Assembly: GCF_011064845.1 (NCBI RefSeq)
Contig: NZ_CP049015.1
Span: forward strand, 2,604,001-2,668,000
Length of the DNA stretch: 64,000 bases
Reading direction: 5' to 3'
DNA from: Citrobacter freundii ATCC 8090 = MTCC 1658 = NBRC 12681
GTDB lineage: Bacteria; Pseudomonadota; Gammaproteobacteria; Enterobacterales; Enterobacteriaceae
Part shown: piece after piece, positions 1 to 9,962 of the stretch
How positions within the stretch are numbered: the stretch's first letter is position 1
Layout: each line of letters begins with the position of its first letter
Position numbers and translations under genes: made by a program
The notes under the pieces: generated by a model
The model's database searches: none
Told to the model about the DNA's origin: nothing
Seen by the model: only the letters and a program-made list of their open reading frames with translations

Positions 1-6
1 TGAGGA

Positions 7-2283
7 TCATTCATCACCCCTTTCTGTGGTAGCGGTCCCATAAATAGGCGAAATAATGGCGTCATTGCAGATAACTATCTCCCCCTGAAAAGAGATCTTT
101 TCCCCTTTTACCCAAAGAGTAATCTGCTCGGCGCTGTTAATGCGGATTTCAGTTGCATTGATGGTTACCTGCAAATCGATACCCTGCCAGCGCAGTGGGA
201 AAGACAGTGTTTGCCAATGTTCCGGTAATGCAGGGGCAAGATGTAACTCCCCATGGCGAACATTCACTCCGGCAAATCCCTGGATAGCGCCCAACCAGAT
301 TGCGCCCGTTGCCGCCGCATGAATACCATCATCGCAGCTGTGCGGGTCATCCCCGAGATCGATTAGCGAACCTTCGCGCCAAAACCGATACCCCTGAGCC
401 GAATCACCACAACGCGCAGCCACAATCCCGTGAATCGCCTTACTCAAAGAGGAGTCGTGAATCGTACGTGGCTCGTAATAACGCAGGTTAGCCAGACAGG
501 TTTGCGGACTAAATTGCTCCGGCAACATGTAGGTCAGCATCACGACATCAGCCTGTTTGAGAATTTGCATCTCATTGACTTCTGCACGGGAGTAATCGAG
601 CAAAATGGTCTGCTTGCCCGCTTTGGCTTTATACTGCGACAGATCGATAACCGGTTTGTTCAGGAAGGTATCATCCTGAGGAAGCACGCCATCGGGCTGC
701 ACTTCCGGTCGCCAGAGATACTGTAAAAAATGCTCTGCGCGATGAATAAACGTGTCATCGCCACAGCCCAACCGACGGGCAAAACCCAGCGCCTGCTCTA
801 CGTTGTACCAGGCCATGTAGTTGGTGAACGCATTGTTGTTCACATGCTCAGTGTATTCATCCGGGCCAATCACATCGTGGATCTCTAAACGATCGTTGAC
901 CATGACAGCCCTGCTAATCCAGAACTTCGCCGTTTCCAGCAGCAGCGTCATGCCCTCTCGGGTCATGAAGTTTAGATCCCCTGTGACATGCCAGTAATTG
1001 ATTACCGCCCAGGCAACATCCGCCACGAGGTGATGTTCAGCCTGTGCGGAGGCCACTTTTTGCCGCAGCCCGGTACGGATGTTGATCGCCGCGAATTCAG
1101 GCGTTTCCTCATCACCGCTGCGAGCGCTTTCCCACGGGAACAGCGCGCCTTGCCAACCGTTACGGCGGGCTTTCTCACGCGCGCCCGGCAAATTATGCCA
1201 GCGGTAACGCAATAGACCTCTCGCGGTTTTCGGTTCGGTAAACAAGTGAAACGGTAACAAAAAGACCTCAGTATCCCAGAAGATGTGGCCTTTATACCCT
1301 TCACCCGTCAGACCTTTGGCCGCAATACTGCTGCGCTCATCATGGTCTGGGGTCATCACACGCAGATGATAGAGGGCATAGTCCAGCGCGCGCTGATCGC
1401 TAATATCAGAACTGGTAACCTGAACGCGACGAGTTTGCCACCAGGCATGCCAGTTGGTGCTCGACTCAGCCAACAGAGCGTCATATCCCTGTTGCGAGCA
1501 TGCTTCAATATTACGCAGCGACTGGCGTCCCCAGGTCTCAAGCGACAGGTTGCGTTCGCTCGTCCAGTCAACCCAACTCATTTTCGTCAGCGTGACGCGC
1601 TGCCCGGCTTGCGCCTGCACGGTGTTGTGTTGTAACAACCGACGTTCTTTCGCGGTGAAGCAGCGCTGCGCTGCGCCGTCGACGTCACAATATGAGGTGA
1701 TCGCGATATCGTTGCGATTGTCCTGGGTTGTGTAAATGCCCTGCAGAAGATGCTGACCAAAGACTCTAATCTGTGTTTCATCCAGATGCTGACGGCCATG
1801 ATTGGTGATCGTGGCATCAATACCGGTTGAGATACCAATGCTGGCATCGGCATCCAGTGGCGTTACGACCACTTCCATAGCAAACAGCGGCAGCTTCTGT
1901 GCCGAGACAAACCGCCGACTCTCAATAGCAAAACGCGCCCCGCCAGGTGCATGCCAGATAAACGCACGGCGCAATTCCCCGCTGGCAAAATCCAGTTCGC
2001 GATGCCAGCTTTCAATCACGCCGCTGGTTAGCGAGAAAATCTCGCCATTAAGCGTGATCTCCACTCCGACTACATCGGGTAGATTAACCAGTTCATTAAT
2101 TTCGCCTTTACCCGCACGGTGATACAACCCAGCCAGATACATGCCACGAGTCTGTAAGGTGTAAGCTTCCTCGTGGCTGGCGCGAATTCCCATATACCCG
2201 TTACCGGTCGTCATGAGTGACGCATATTTATTCAGGCTATGTGGGCAAAAAGCCGGTTCAGTTAGCATTACTGGCTTCGTCAT
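7..2283 (-). CDS. ycjT: Kojibiose phosphorylase (GH65 family)
   Basis: Predicted cytoplasmic GH65 phosphorylase of 758 aa, close to the 755 aa of E. coli YcjT, which splits kojibiose with phosphate into glucose and beta-glucose-1-phosphate. The GH65 acid/base region is visible as IGPDEYTEHVNNNAFTNY in the second half, and the substrate/phosphate loop region GHIFWDTEVFLLPF lies upstream. It is the last complete gene of the ycj operon here, and its start overlaps the stop of ycjS by 4 nt. Its 3' end carries a LacI-type operator. A following gene, by synteny ycjU (beta-phosphoglucomutase), would start within the first 14 bases and is otherwise outside the window. The enzyme assignment is by family and neighbourhood. 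Confidence 0.93.
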   Translation of the reverse strand: MTKPVMLTEPAFCPHSLNKYASLMTTGNGYMGIRASHEEAYTLQTRGMYLAGLYHRAGKGEINELVNLPDVVGVEITLNGEIFSLTSGVIESWHRELDFASGELRRAFIWHAPGGARFAIESRRFVSAQKLPLFAMEVVVTPLDADASIGISTGIDATITNHGRQHLDETQIRVFGQHLLQGIYTTQDNRNDIAITSYCDVDGAAQRCFTAKERRLLQHNTVQAQAGQRVTLTKMSWVDWTSERNLSLETWGRQSLRNIEACSQQGYDALLAESSTNWHAWWQTRRVQVTSSDISDQRALDYALYHLRVMTPDHDERSSIAAKGLTGEGYKGHIFWDTEVFLLPFHLFTEPKTARGLLRYRWHNLPGAREKARRNGWQGALFPWESARSGDEETPEFAAINIRTGLRQKVASAQAEHHLVADVAWAVINYWHVTGDLNFMTREGMTLLLETAKFWISRAVMVNDRLEIHDVIGPDEYTEHVNNNAFTNYMAWYNVEQALGFARRLGCGDDTFIHRAEHFLQYLWRPEVQPDGVLPQDDTFLNKPVIDLSQYKAKAGKQTILLDYSRAEVNEMQILKQADVVMLTYMLPEQFSPQTCLANLRYYEPRTIHDSSLSKAIHGIVAARCGDSAQGYRFWREGSLIDLGDDPHSCDDGIHAAATGAIWLGAIQGFAGVNVRHGELHLAPALPEHWQTLSFPLRWQGIDLQVTINATEIRINSAEQITLWVKGEKISFQGEIVICNDAIISPIYGTATTERGDE
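27..40. promoter_or_regulatory. LacI-family operator-like palindrome, copy 2
   Basis: TGGTAGCGGTCCCA fits the LacI-family pattern TGG-N3-CG-N3-CCA. The flanked 16-mer at 26-41 is identical to the one at 9962-9977 in front of ycjM. It lies inside the last codons of ycjT, just upstream of where ycjU should start. The likely binder is the LacI-type regulator of this cluster, YcjW in E. coli; that link is inferred. Confidence 0.6.
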
Positions 2284-3335
2284 AAGTCTACGTAGGTCCC
2301 TGTTTCAGCCGATTGGTACAGTGCGGCAACCAGTTGTTGAATAACGACGCCCTGCTCTGCGTCAGCAATAGTGACAGGCTCGCCCTGGACATGGTTAACG
2401 AAGGCTTCCATGCTGCGATAATGACGGTTGTCATCAGCCATCTCGCGCGCAAGCAGCACGTCAAGCGCACCATCACGGTCGGTGTAAACCTGGGCCGGGA
2501 ATAACGTCGCCCCCGCCAAATCGCCGCAGAAATTAACGTTCATAATCGATTGTTCAGGAATATTCAGCGCGAAAGAGGTTTCCAGGCGCAGGATACCGCC
2601 GTTATGAAATTCAATCGTGCCGAACAAAGAATCCTCCACGGTATATGTAGTGGGATCCCATTTCCCAAACTGACCGCTGTTTTTAATCGTGCCAATGCGT
2701 TGATAGCTGTGCGCGTTAACACGCTTTACCGCCGGGAACCCCAGCACATACATGGCGGCATCAAGCATATGAATACCGAGATCAATCAGCGGCCCGCCGC
2801 CCTGCAGTTCTTTGTTGGTAAACACTCCCCAGCCGGGCACGCCGCAGCGGCGCAAAGCGCGGACATTGGTGACATAGATTTCACCCAGAATACCGGCCAT
2901 CACCTGCTCACGAAGCAGTTGCGTATCCAGCGCAAAACGATGATGAAAATCATAAGCCAGTACTTTTCCCACCCGACGCGCCGTTTTACACATTTCCAAC
3001 GCCTCGTCTGGCGTCATTGCCGGAGGTTTCTCGCACATCACATGGCATCCAGCGTTCAATGCCAACATGGTGTGTTCATAATGAAAGCGATTGGGCGAGC
3101 AGATGCTGACGATATCTGGCTTAGCTTCGCGTAACATCGTTTGCGGATCGTCCCAAACCTGCGGATTACCGTATTTTTCTGCAAACAACCGCGCCTGTGA
3201 CAGGCGGCTGTCGCAGACAGCCACCAGTTCCAGATCGTTGCGGGTGCAGTAGTACGAAGCATGAACTTTATCCGCCACCTGCCCGGCACCAATAATGGCG
3301 ACACGTAACGGAGCGCTTGTCAGTGCACTTTTCAC
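2280..3335 (-). CDS. ycjS: NAD-dependent 3-keto-glucoside reductase (Gfo/Idh/MocA family)
   Basis: Oxidoreductase of 351 aa, the same length as E. coli YcjS. The N-terminal Rossmann motif VAIIGAGQVADK and the conserved EKP motif in MCEKPPAM are both visible. In E. coli, YcjQ, YcjR and YcjS together convert D-gulosides to D-glucosides through 3-keto intermediates, with YcjS acting at carbon 3. I chose the GTG at 3335, preceded by AAGAGGATTTCC, over a longer frame running into ycjR, because it gives the family length and a good ribosome binding site. It lies 10 nt after ycjR and overlaps ycjT. Confidence 0.92.
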   Translation of the reverse strand: MKSALTSAPLRVAIIGAGQVADKVHASYYCTRNDLELVAVCDSRLSQARLFAEKYGNPQVWDDPQTMLREAKPDIVSICSPNRFHYEHTMLALNAGCHVMCEKPPAMTPDEALEMCKTARRVGKVLAYDFHHRFALDTQLLREQVMAGILGEIYVTNVRALRRCGVPGWGVFTNKELQGGGPLIDLGIHMLDAAMYVLGFPAVKRVNAHSYQRIGTIKNSGQFGKWDPTTYTVEDSLFGTIEFHNGGILRLETSFALNIPEQSIMNVNFCGDLAGATLFPAQVYTDRDGALDVLLAREMADDNRHYRSMEAFVNHVQGEPVTIADAEQGVVIQQLVAALYQSAETGTYVDL

Positions 3336-3345
3336 GGAAATCCTC

Positions 3346-4134
3346 TTAGCAAGTACGCAGCCAGGCCAGTGACTGACGATACGCTTCCGGCAGATTCTCT
3401 GCTCGTACGCGCCCTTCGTACACAACGTAGCCCTGATAATTATCTTCACGTAACTGGTCAAACAGTGCAGTGAAATCCAGCGTACCGCTTCCCGGCTGAT
3501 AACGATGGTTATCCGCAATATGGACGTGACCCAGCAGATCGCGATTGTCGTGCAGCGCCTGTGCCATATCGTCTTCTTCGATATTCATATGGTAAAAATC
3601 ACCAATGATTTGCACATGCTTCAGATTATTTTCCACGATATAGCGACGGGCATCCGCCAGGGTGTTGATCATATGATCCTGATAGCGGTTGAGCGGTTCC
3701 AGATACACCACCGTCCCCGTACGCTCGGCAACTTTATCAAGATAAATCAATGAATCACTGACAGCTTTACGATCGCCTTCCAGGCTACGCGGAGAAGCCA
3801 TCGGCGGTAAGCGGAAGGTAAACATGCCCCATGCAGCAGGTACAATAATGCCTTGTCCGCCGACTTCGGCCAGCGCTTCGAGAATGCGGGTAATCTGCCG
3901 CAACCCGTTTAAACGACGCTCTTCGATAAAATCACCGATCCAACCGTCATATCCTCCACAGGCAGTGGTAACAGGCAAACCTGTTTCTTTGATCGCCGCT
4001 TTTACTTCATCAAGGTTATTGACCAGCAACTTACCGTCAATTTCAAAACCATCAAACCCCATCTCTTTGATGTAACGGAATTTCTCGAGAATATTTTCCG
4101 GGAAAAAAGCCTGATTCTGTGTTCCAATTTTCAT
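3346..4134 (-). CDS. ycjR: 3-keto-guloside epimerase (xylose-isomerase-like TIM barrel)
   Basis: A 262-aa TIM-barrel sugar epimerase of the AP-endonuclease-2/xylose isomerase-like superfamily. Likely metal ligands lie in VVYLEPLNRY, IGDFYHMNIEE, HVHIADNHRY and VVYEGR, spaced as in tagatose/psicose epimerases. In E. coli YcjR inverts C4 of the 3-keto-guloside made by YcjQ. The start is the second in-frame ATG, because the first leaves no room between AAGGA and the codon while this one gives 9 nt and the E. coli length. It sits between ycjQ and ycjS in one operon. Confidence 0.92.
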   Translation of the reverse strand: MKIGTQNQAFFPENILEKFRYIKEMGFDGFEIDGKLLVNNLDEVKAAIKETGLPVTTACGGYDGWIGDFIEERRLNGLRQITRILEALAEVGGQGIIVPAAWGMFTFRLPPMASPRSLEGDRKAVSDSLIYLDKVAERTGTVVYLEPLNRYQDHMINTLADARRYIVENNLKHVQIIGDFYHMNIEEDDMAQALHDNRDLLGHVHIADNHRYQPGSGTLDFTALFDQLREDNYQGYVVYEGRVRAENLPEAYRQSLAWLRTC

Positions 4135-4150
4135 CTTCTGCATTCCTTAA

Positions 4151-5203
4151 TTAAAACGTCACGCCCATTTTGATGCTCTTTTCCGGATGGCGATCGACAT
4201 ACTGCATATAGCTCTCCGGGCTGTTGGCGAAAGTCACTACCGGGTCAATGAGTTCTTCACAGTCCAGGTAACCGTTCATCAATAGTTCCCAACAGGTTTC
4301 CTCGATGCGCTTGCGGCTCCAGCGCGGATAATCTGGATTAGGTTCACTACCAGCACGTGAGAAGACAATTTTGGCATTGTTGAAATGCGCTTCACGCCCC
4401 AGGTTGAAACCTTCAGCAAAAGGTTTCGCGAAAGCGACATAGGAAATGGTTCCACCATAGGCCAGACCGCGTAACGCCGACTGCAGCGCATCTGCATAGC
4501 CGCTGGTTTCGATGATCACATCTGCGCCCTGCTTACCGGTCAGCTTCTTAATTTCCATGCCTACATCGGTGCCAATCGGATTCAGACAGAAATCCGCGCC
4601 ATGGCGACGCGCGATATCGCAGCGATGGGCAATCGGATCGACGCCGATGACCACTGAGGCTCCCGCTTTCTTAGCCAGTTGCACGGCAATCTGGCCAATT
4701 GCGCCTAAGCCCACGATGACCACAAAGTCACCGACACGCACATTGGCGTCGCGCACACCGCTCATGGCGAACTGTGCCGGGTCATAGCACACGGCATTTT
4801 TCCACGAACTGCCTTCAGGCATTTTGCGCAGTTTGTAGTTGTTCACCGCATTAAAAATAACCGTTTCTGCCAGAGGACCGTATCCGCAAACTGAATCGCC
4901 AACGGCGTATTCGGTCACATCGCTGCCACACTCAATAACATCGCCCACCACCATATTGCCAAGCTGGAATTTACCGAATTCGATCCCGCGCGGTGCCCCT
5001 TCCGGACGCGGCATAAACATTTGCCATTCACCGTTAAAATCTTCGTCAATAAACGGGCTGGCAGCACGAAAATCGACCACTTCTGTGCCATGTTTCGGCG
5101 CGCCAAATTTAACGCGAACTTTAACTTCATTGGCGGATACCGCTCTGTCTTCATATTCCACCAGCGCTGCAACGCGCGGTTCTGTGGCAACTAACTTCTT
5201 CAT
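4151..5203 (-). CDS. ycjQ: Zinc-dependent guloside dehydrogenase (MDR superfamily)
   Basis: Medium-chain dehydrogenase of 350 aa. The coenzyme-binding motif VGLGAIGQIAVQLAKKAGA is clear near the middle, and the N-terminal catalytic domain resembles other zinc alcohol dehydrogenases but with an unusual GAPKHGTE ligand region. In E. coli this protein oxidises C3 of D-gulosides, the first step of the YcjQRS route. The gene follows ycjP by 27 nt and precedes ycjR by 16 nt. The cofactor follows from the fold; the substrate follows from orthology. Confidence 0.92.
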   Translation of the reverse strand: MKKLVATEPRVAALVEYEDRAVSANEVKVRVKFGAPKHGTEVVDFRAASPFIDEDFNGEWQMFMPRPEGAPRGIEFGKFQLGNMVVGDVIECGSDVTEYAVGDSVCGYGPLAETVIFNAVNNYKLRKMPEGSSWKNAVCYDPAQFAMSGVRDANVRVGDFVVIVGLGAIGQIAVQLAKKAGASVVIGVDPIAHRCDIARRHGADFCLNPIGTDVGMEIKKLTGKQGADVIIETSGYADALQSALRGLAYGGTISYVAFAKPFAEGFNLGREAHFNNAKIVFSRAGSEPNPDYPRWSRKRIEETCWELLMNGYLDCEELIDPVVTFANSPESYMQYVDRHPEKSIKMGVTF

Positions 5204-5230
5204 TTACAACTCCTTAATTAAACTGGCCGC

Positions 5231-6073
5231 TTAGCCTTTCACGCCGCCAGCGGTCAAACCACTTTTAATAAAACGTTCGGAAAGCGCATACATAATGACC
5301 ACCGGTAATGCGGTGACTAACGATGCGGCCATCATGCGTCCCCAGATATAGTCAGGTGTACTGAACAGCGCGTTCAGACCGACCGGTAAGGTAAAATTGC
5401 TGGCGCTGGAAAGGAAAATCGAAGCAAACAGATAGTCATTCCACGCCACCATAAAGCAATACACAAAGACCGAAACCAGACCAGACATTGCCAACGGCAC
5501 GGTAATGCGAAAGATGATCTGCAGACGATTCAACCCATCCATCATCGCGGCTTCTTCGATCTCGTCCGGAATGGTGTCGAAATAGCTTTTCAACATGAAC
5601 ACTGCGGTCGGCAGCGTCTGGGTGACCATAGTGATAATCAACGCCATTTCGGTGTCGTAAATGCCGAGTGCCGTAATGATCTTGAATAACGGCACCACCA
5701 GCAGGATCCCCGAAAACATATACACCGTGTAAAAACTGGCATTGATGGTCATTCGTCCCTTAAAACGCAGGCGGGAAAGCGCATACGCCCCGAGCACGCC
5801 CAGAAATACCGCCACCACCGAAGAAGTCACCGATACCACCAGGCTATTACGGAAGTAGTCAACAAAGGGGAAAATCATCGGGTTGAAGATGTCGATGTAA
5901 TGTTCCAGCGTCCATTGCTGCGGTAACAGCGTCGGATGCAGCGAAATCGCCTCTTTTGCGCTTTTAAATGAGGTCATCAGCATCACAAAAAATGGAAATA
6001 ACGTGATGCCCAGGAAGACAATTAATCCACAGTAAAAGCCAATGCGGCCAAGCGTGCGCTTATTTGTTGCCAT
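5231..6073 (-). CDS. ycjP: ABC sugar importer, inner-membrane permease subunit
   Basis: Hydrophobic 280-aa protein with about six membrane segments and the permease EAA loop, seen as EEAAMMDGLNRLQIIFRITV, that docks the ATPase. It belongs to the MalG-type (CUT1) family. Its start overlaps the end of ycjO by 14 nt, as expected of coupled permease genes. Substrate is unknown; the neighbouring disaccharide enzymes suggest a glucose-containing di- or oligosaccharide. The ATPase subunit (ycjV in E. coli) is not in the window and may lie beyond its left edge. Confidence 0.92.
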   Translation of the reverse strand: MATNKRTLGRIGFYCGLIVFLGITLFPFFVMLMTSFKSAKEAISLHPTLLPQQWTLEHYIDIFNPMIFPFVDYFRNSLVVSVTSSVVAVFLGVLGAYALSRLRFKGRMTINASFYTVYMFSGILLVVPLFKIITALGIYDTEMALIITMVTQTLPTAVFMLKSYFDTIPDEIEEAAMMDGLNRLQIIFRITVPLAMSGLVSVFVYCFMVAWNDYLFASIFLSSASNFTLPVGLNALFSTPDYIWGRMMAASLVTALPVVIMYALSERFIKSGLTAGGVKG

Positions 6074-6941
6074 TGAGGTTCACCCGTTTTCTGGTCAGCA
6101 GGATAACAGCGAAAATGATGACGAAGAGGACAACAGAAATCGCGGCCGCTTTACCTAAGTCATTAAATGCAAACGCTGTTTTATAGAGATAGACCCCGAG
6201 AATATCGACTTTAGTGGTCAGCAGATAAACATCGGCGAACATATAAAACATCCAGATCGTACGCAGCGTGACTACGGTCGCCAGCACCGGCATGATCGCT
6301 GGCAGCGTGACGATGCGAAACCGTTGCCAGGCGTTCGCGCCATCCATTTCTGCCGCCTCATACAACGATTTATCAATAGTCTGTAAAATCGCCAGAAACG
6401 AGATAAAGGCATACGGGAAGTAGCGCCAGATGGCGAACAACACGACCAGCGCGAAGCTGCTACCGGGATTGTCGAACCACAGCGGAGCCTGATCGTAGAG
6501 ATGCAACAGATCCACGCCGAGGTAGTTCACAATGCCGTAGCCGTTGTTGAACATGTATTTCCAGGCAAACACCAGCGAAATTGATGGCGTTACGTAAGAG
6601 AGGATGACCAGTGAGCGCGCAGTTTTCCGCAGACGAAACTCACGGTTAAAAAACATCGCCACTCCCAGCCCCAGCACCGTGCTCCCTGCCACAACCAGCG
6701 CGGTATACCAGACCGTCATCCACAGCGAATGCCAGAATCCGGGATCGGATAAGATACGGATATAGTTGCTCAGCCCGACAAACGTAGACTCAATTTGCGG
6801 ATTAAGCGGCAAACGCATAAAGCTGATTTCGATGTTAGATATCATTGGCCACGCCACTAAACCGCCCAATAACAGCAAGCTGGGCGCCAGCAGCAGCATG
6901 GCAAATGGCATATCAGATCGACCTGAAAAGAACTTATTCAT
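6060..6941 (-). CDS. ycjO: ABC sugar importer, inner-membrane permease subunit
   Basis: MalF-type permease of 293 aa, partner of YcjP. Its EAA loop reads YEAAEMDGANAWQRFRIVTL. Two in-frame starts exist. The upstream ATG at 6962 overlaps the ycjN stop as TAATG and would add seven residues. I prefer the ATG at 6941, which has GGAAA six bases ahead and matches the 293-aa E. coli protein. Translational coupling to ycjN is likely with either start. Confidence 0.9.
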   Translation of the reverse strand: MNKFFSGRSDMPFAMLLLAPSLLLLGGLVAWPMISNIEISFMRLPLNPQIESTFVGLSNYIRILSDPGFWHSLWMTVWYTALVVAGSTVLGLGVAMFFNREFRLRKTARSLVILSYVTPSISLVFAWKYMFNNGYGIVNYLGVDLLHLYDQAPLWFDNPGSSFALVVLFAIWRYFPYAFISFLAILQTIDKSLYEAAEMDGANAWQRFRIVTLPAIMPVLATVVTLRTIWMFYMFADVYLLTTKVDILGVYLYKTAFAFNDLGKAAAISVVLFVIIFAVILLTRKRVNLNGNK

Positions 6942-6961
6942 CACGGCTTTCCATTTCCCCA

Positions 6962-8254
6962 TTAGCGCTGTTCAACGAGGTCATCCAGTTTTGTCTGGCT
7001 TGCCTTGATGGTCGATGAAAGGTCAGCTTTTCCTACCGTGACGTTGTGCACCATGGTACTCACGATGCCGGAGCCGGTTACGTCGCCCATGCGGGTAAAG
7101 TTCTTATCACCGACGGCACCAAAGACCTGAATATTTGGCAGTTCGGCAATCAGTTGATCGGGTAATTCACCCAGCGCTTTGATAACAGCGTTATCTTTCC
7201 ACGTCGAAGTATTCACCACCGCTTTGTTGACCGGCAGCGCCGCCCCTGGCGACATCATGACCCAGTCCGCAATGTTGTCTGCCTGCTCCATAAAGGTGAC
7301 AAATTTCTCTGCCGCTTCTGTTTCTTCGGTTTTTTGACCTGCGGTAATGGTCAGCGACGTCAGCATGCCGTAAACAGCGGAATTTTTTTCCGTCGGCACC
7401 ATAAAGCCAACATTTTTAGGATCGCCCTCTTTGATCACCGCCGGGAGGATATAGGTGGAATAAATCGCCATTGGCGCCGTGCCGTTCATGAAAGCATCTT
7501 TGACTTCCATGATGTCGTTCGAGCCAGGCATAGTGTTCATGGCAAGTTGGCGGTAATACTGCAATGCCTGCGCCATTTCAGGTGTGTCGAGCGTAATCTT
7601 TCCCTGCGCATCAAAAACGTTGGCCTGGTTAGAGAGCGCAAACTGGGAGAATGACTGTTCGGTCAAAACGCTTTCTGCCGTCGGCAGCGCAATGCCGTAT
7701 TTCTTACTGCCAGGATTGTTGAGCTTCTGCGCCACGTTTAGCAATTGCTGCCAGTCTTTTGGCTCTTCCAGTCCGGCTTTTGCCAGCACATCTTTGCGGT
7801 ACCAGATCCCGCCAATCCAGGCGCTGACCGGAACCCCGGTCCATGCACTACCGTCTTCAGTGCGTACAATACGCAGGACACCATCATAAAAAGTACCCTC
7901 ACCTACACCGTTGATGACCTGCGCTACCGCTTTACGGTCGATGAGGGATTCTTTATCCATAACTTTCGCGTAGTCATGGCTGGTTTCAATGACTTCAGGT
8001 AGTGAACCGCTGCGCGCCAGGGTGATGACCTTGGTGTTGTAAGCATCTTCTTCCACAGGAACCTGTTTGACGCTGATGCCCGGGTTTTCTTTTTCAAAAC
8101 GCTCAATCAGTTTTGCAATGACCGCCTGCCGCTCCTGCTCAACAGAAGAGTGCATAAATTCAATCGCGACAGAGGACTTTTTATCATCCTTACACCCGGA
8201 AACCAGGGCGCAGGAAACCAGTGCTGAAATCAGCACAATTTTAGCTTTAAGCAT
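6962..8254 (-). CDS. ycjN: ABC sugar importer, substrate-binding lipoprotein
   Basis: A 430-aa extracytoplasmic solute-binding protein of the MalE/UgpB type. The N-terminus has a basic start, a hydrophobic stretch and the lipobox LVSGC, so it should be lipidated on that cysteine and held at the membrane facing the periplasm. It delivers substrate to YcjO and YcjP. It follows ycjM by 16 nt, so the importer and the phosphorylase are co-transcribed. Substrate is not known from the sequence. Confidence 0.92.
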   Translation of the reverse strand: MLKAKIVLISALVSCALVSGCKDDKKSSVAIEFMHSSVEQERQAVIAKLIERFEKENPGISVKQVPVEEDAYNTKVITLARSGSLPEVIETSHDYAKVMDKESLIDRKAVAQVINGVGEGTFYDGVLRIVRTEDGSAWTGVPVSAWIGGIWYRKDVLAKAGLEEPKDWQQLLNVAQKLNNPGSKKYGIALPTAESVLTEQSFSQFALSNQANVFDAQGKITLDTPEMAQALQYYRQLAMNTMPGSNDIMEVKDAFMNGTAPMAIYSTYILPAVIKEGDPKNVGFMVPTEKNSAVYGMLTSLTITAGQKTEETEAAEKFVTFMEQADNIADWVMMSPGAALPVNKAVVNTSTWKDNAVIKALGELPDQLIAELPNIQVFGAVGDKNFTRMGDVTGSGIVSTMVHNVTVGKADLSSTIKASQTKLDDLVEQR

Positions 8255-8270
8255 GAAATGTTCCTTTTTA

Positions 8271-9950
8271 TTACTTAACCCACATGACCTGCCAGGCGTA
8301 CAACGTTAATTCCTTACCGAAAATAGTTTTACCGCCAATCAAATCAACTCCATTTTCTATATCAATACGAATGGTTTGAGTATGACCGCTGACATTAAAT
8401 AACCCGGTAATTTCCTCACCTGTTTCCGCAGTACGTTTAATTTGCATTACGGCTGGTGTAATACTGTTAATTTGAAAATCACTATCAGGATGAAATGCTT
8501 TATTATTACGACGTATTACAATTAGTCGGGATAACTCATGATAAATAGCGTGACGCAAACTGGTTTCATTTGCCAGCTCCGCTTCTATTTGTCTCACCTG
8601 ATATTTTTTGCGGTTGATCGCGCGGTTATAACCGAACGTCTCAACACCTTTATAATCATTGCGTGATCCAAGTATGCTTTGAATGTAAACCGCCGGCACG
8701 CCTGGAAAACTCAGCAAAATGGCATGTGCGAGAATAAAGCGAGAAAACCGTTCGGCATCGCTACAATTACCAGAGGTTAGCGCATCCATATATGTCACGT
8801 TAATTTCATACGGGCTGCGACTGCCATCAGGGTTATTTTTCCAGTTAACCAGCGCACCTTCCTGTTGTAGTTCAGTCACCAGCCGCATGATCTCGTCTTC
8901 AGGCAACAAACCGCGTAATGGGTTGAGACCAATGCCATCATGTGATGCGAGAAAATTAAACCAGGTTGTCTCACCAGACGGCAGCTCCAGTGATTGCGCC
9001 CACTGGCACAATATCGACGTGTCCTGGCGTTGTACCGCATGCAGCACCAACGGCGGCAGCGAGAACTGGTACACCATATGCGCTTCATCATGGCCATTAC
9101 CGTAGTAGGACACGTTATCCTTATGCGGGACGTTGGTTTCGGTAATAATCGCCGTACCAGGCGCCGCGCAGTCCGCAATAGCGCGGAATAGTTTGATAAG
9201 CTGATGCGTTTTTTCCAGATGAATACAGCTCGTTCCAGGCTCTTTCCACATAAAGCCAACCGCATCCAGGCGAACATAATCTGCGCCCTGCTCAAGATAG
9301 CTCAGCAGCACATCGACCATCGCCAGTAACACCACCGGGTTGGCATAATTGAGATCGATCTGGTCATCGCTGAACGTCGTCCATAAATGGCGCACGGTGT
9401 TATCTTTTAGCGTAAATGGTGTCAGTAACGGTAATGTGCGTGGACGTGTGACGTTGCTCAGGTCCGTATCAGGATCCATTGCAATAAAGAAATTTTCATA
9501 ACCGTCAAGTTGTTGCAAATAATTATTAAACCACTCGCTTTTAGCTGACATATGGTTACAAACAAAATCAAACATCAGTCGACTGGACTCACCTAATTCC
9601 TTAATATCATTCCAGTCACCGGTTTCTTCGGCAACCTGATGGTAATTAATCACGGAAAAACCATCATCCGATGACCACGGATAAAATGGCAGAAGATGCA
9701 CATGAGAAAATGTCGACTTAAGCCATTCATTATAAAACTGATTAAACGTCGGCAACGGTTTTTTACCAACCCCGTGGAATTGATCGGCGTAGGTAATAAG
9801 CACCACATCGCCCTCGTCCCAATGCGCTTTACGGATTTTTTTAATTAATCCCTGTGATTTCTCTAAACGTGCAAACAGCGCTTCATAGTGGCATGAAGTA
9901 AATGTATGACCATAAACTTCTGTCAGGCATTTTTGGATTTTTTGGTTCAC
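8271..9950 (-). CDS. ycjM: Glucosylglycerate phosphorylase-like enzyme (GH13_18)
   Basis: A 559-aa alpha-amylase-superfamily phosphorylase. Conserved regions are visible: YVRLDAVGFMWKEPGT holds the nucleophile Asp, IITETNVPHKDN the acid/base Glu, and LASHDGIGLNPLRG the transition-state Asp. E. coli YcjM phosphorolyses glucosylglycerate. I start at the GTG at 9950, which gives exactly the E. coli length. The ATG at 9977 would place the first codons inside a LacI-type operator and just at the likely transcription start. It is the first gene of the operon. Confidence 0.92.
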   Translation of the reverse strand: MNQKIQKCLTEVYGHTFTSCHYEALFARLEKSQGLIKKIRKAHWDEGDVVLITYADQFHGVGKKPLPTFNQFYNEWLKSTFSHVHLLPFYPWSSDDGFSVINYHQVAEETGDWNDIKELGESSRLMFDFVCNHMSAKSEWFNNYLQQLDGYENFFIAMDPDTDLSNVTRPRTLPLLTPFTLKDNTVRHLWTTFSDDQIDLNYANPVVLLAMVDVLLSYLEQGADYVRLDAVGFMWKEPGTSCIHLEKTHQLIKLFRAIADCAAPGTAIITETNVPHKDNVSYYGNGHDEAHMVYQFSLPPLVLHAVQRQDTSILCQWAQSLELPSGETTWFNFLASHDGIGLNPLRGLLPEDEIMRLVTELQQEGALVNWKNNPDGSRSPYEINVTYMDALTSGNCSDAERFSRFILAHAILLSFPGVPAVYIQSILGSRNDYKGVETFGYNRAINRKKYQVRQIEAELANETSLRHAIYHELSRLIVIRRNNKAFHPDSDFQINSITPAVMQIKRTAETGEEITGLFNVSGHTQTIRIDIENGVDLIGGKTIFGKELTLYAWQVMWVK

Positions 9951-9962
9951 CTTCGATTCTCG

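Noticed and set aside
1..14. Start of ycjU
   Set aside because: Two ATG codons on the minus strand near 10-14 could begin it, but too few bases are in the window to support a feature.
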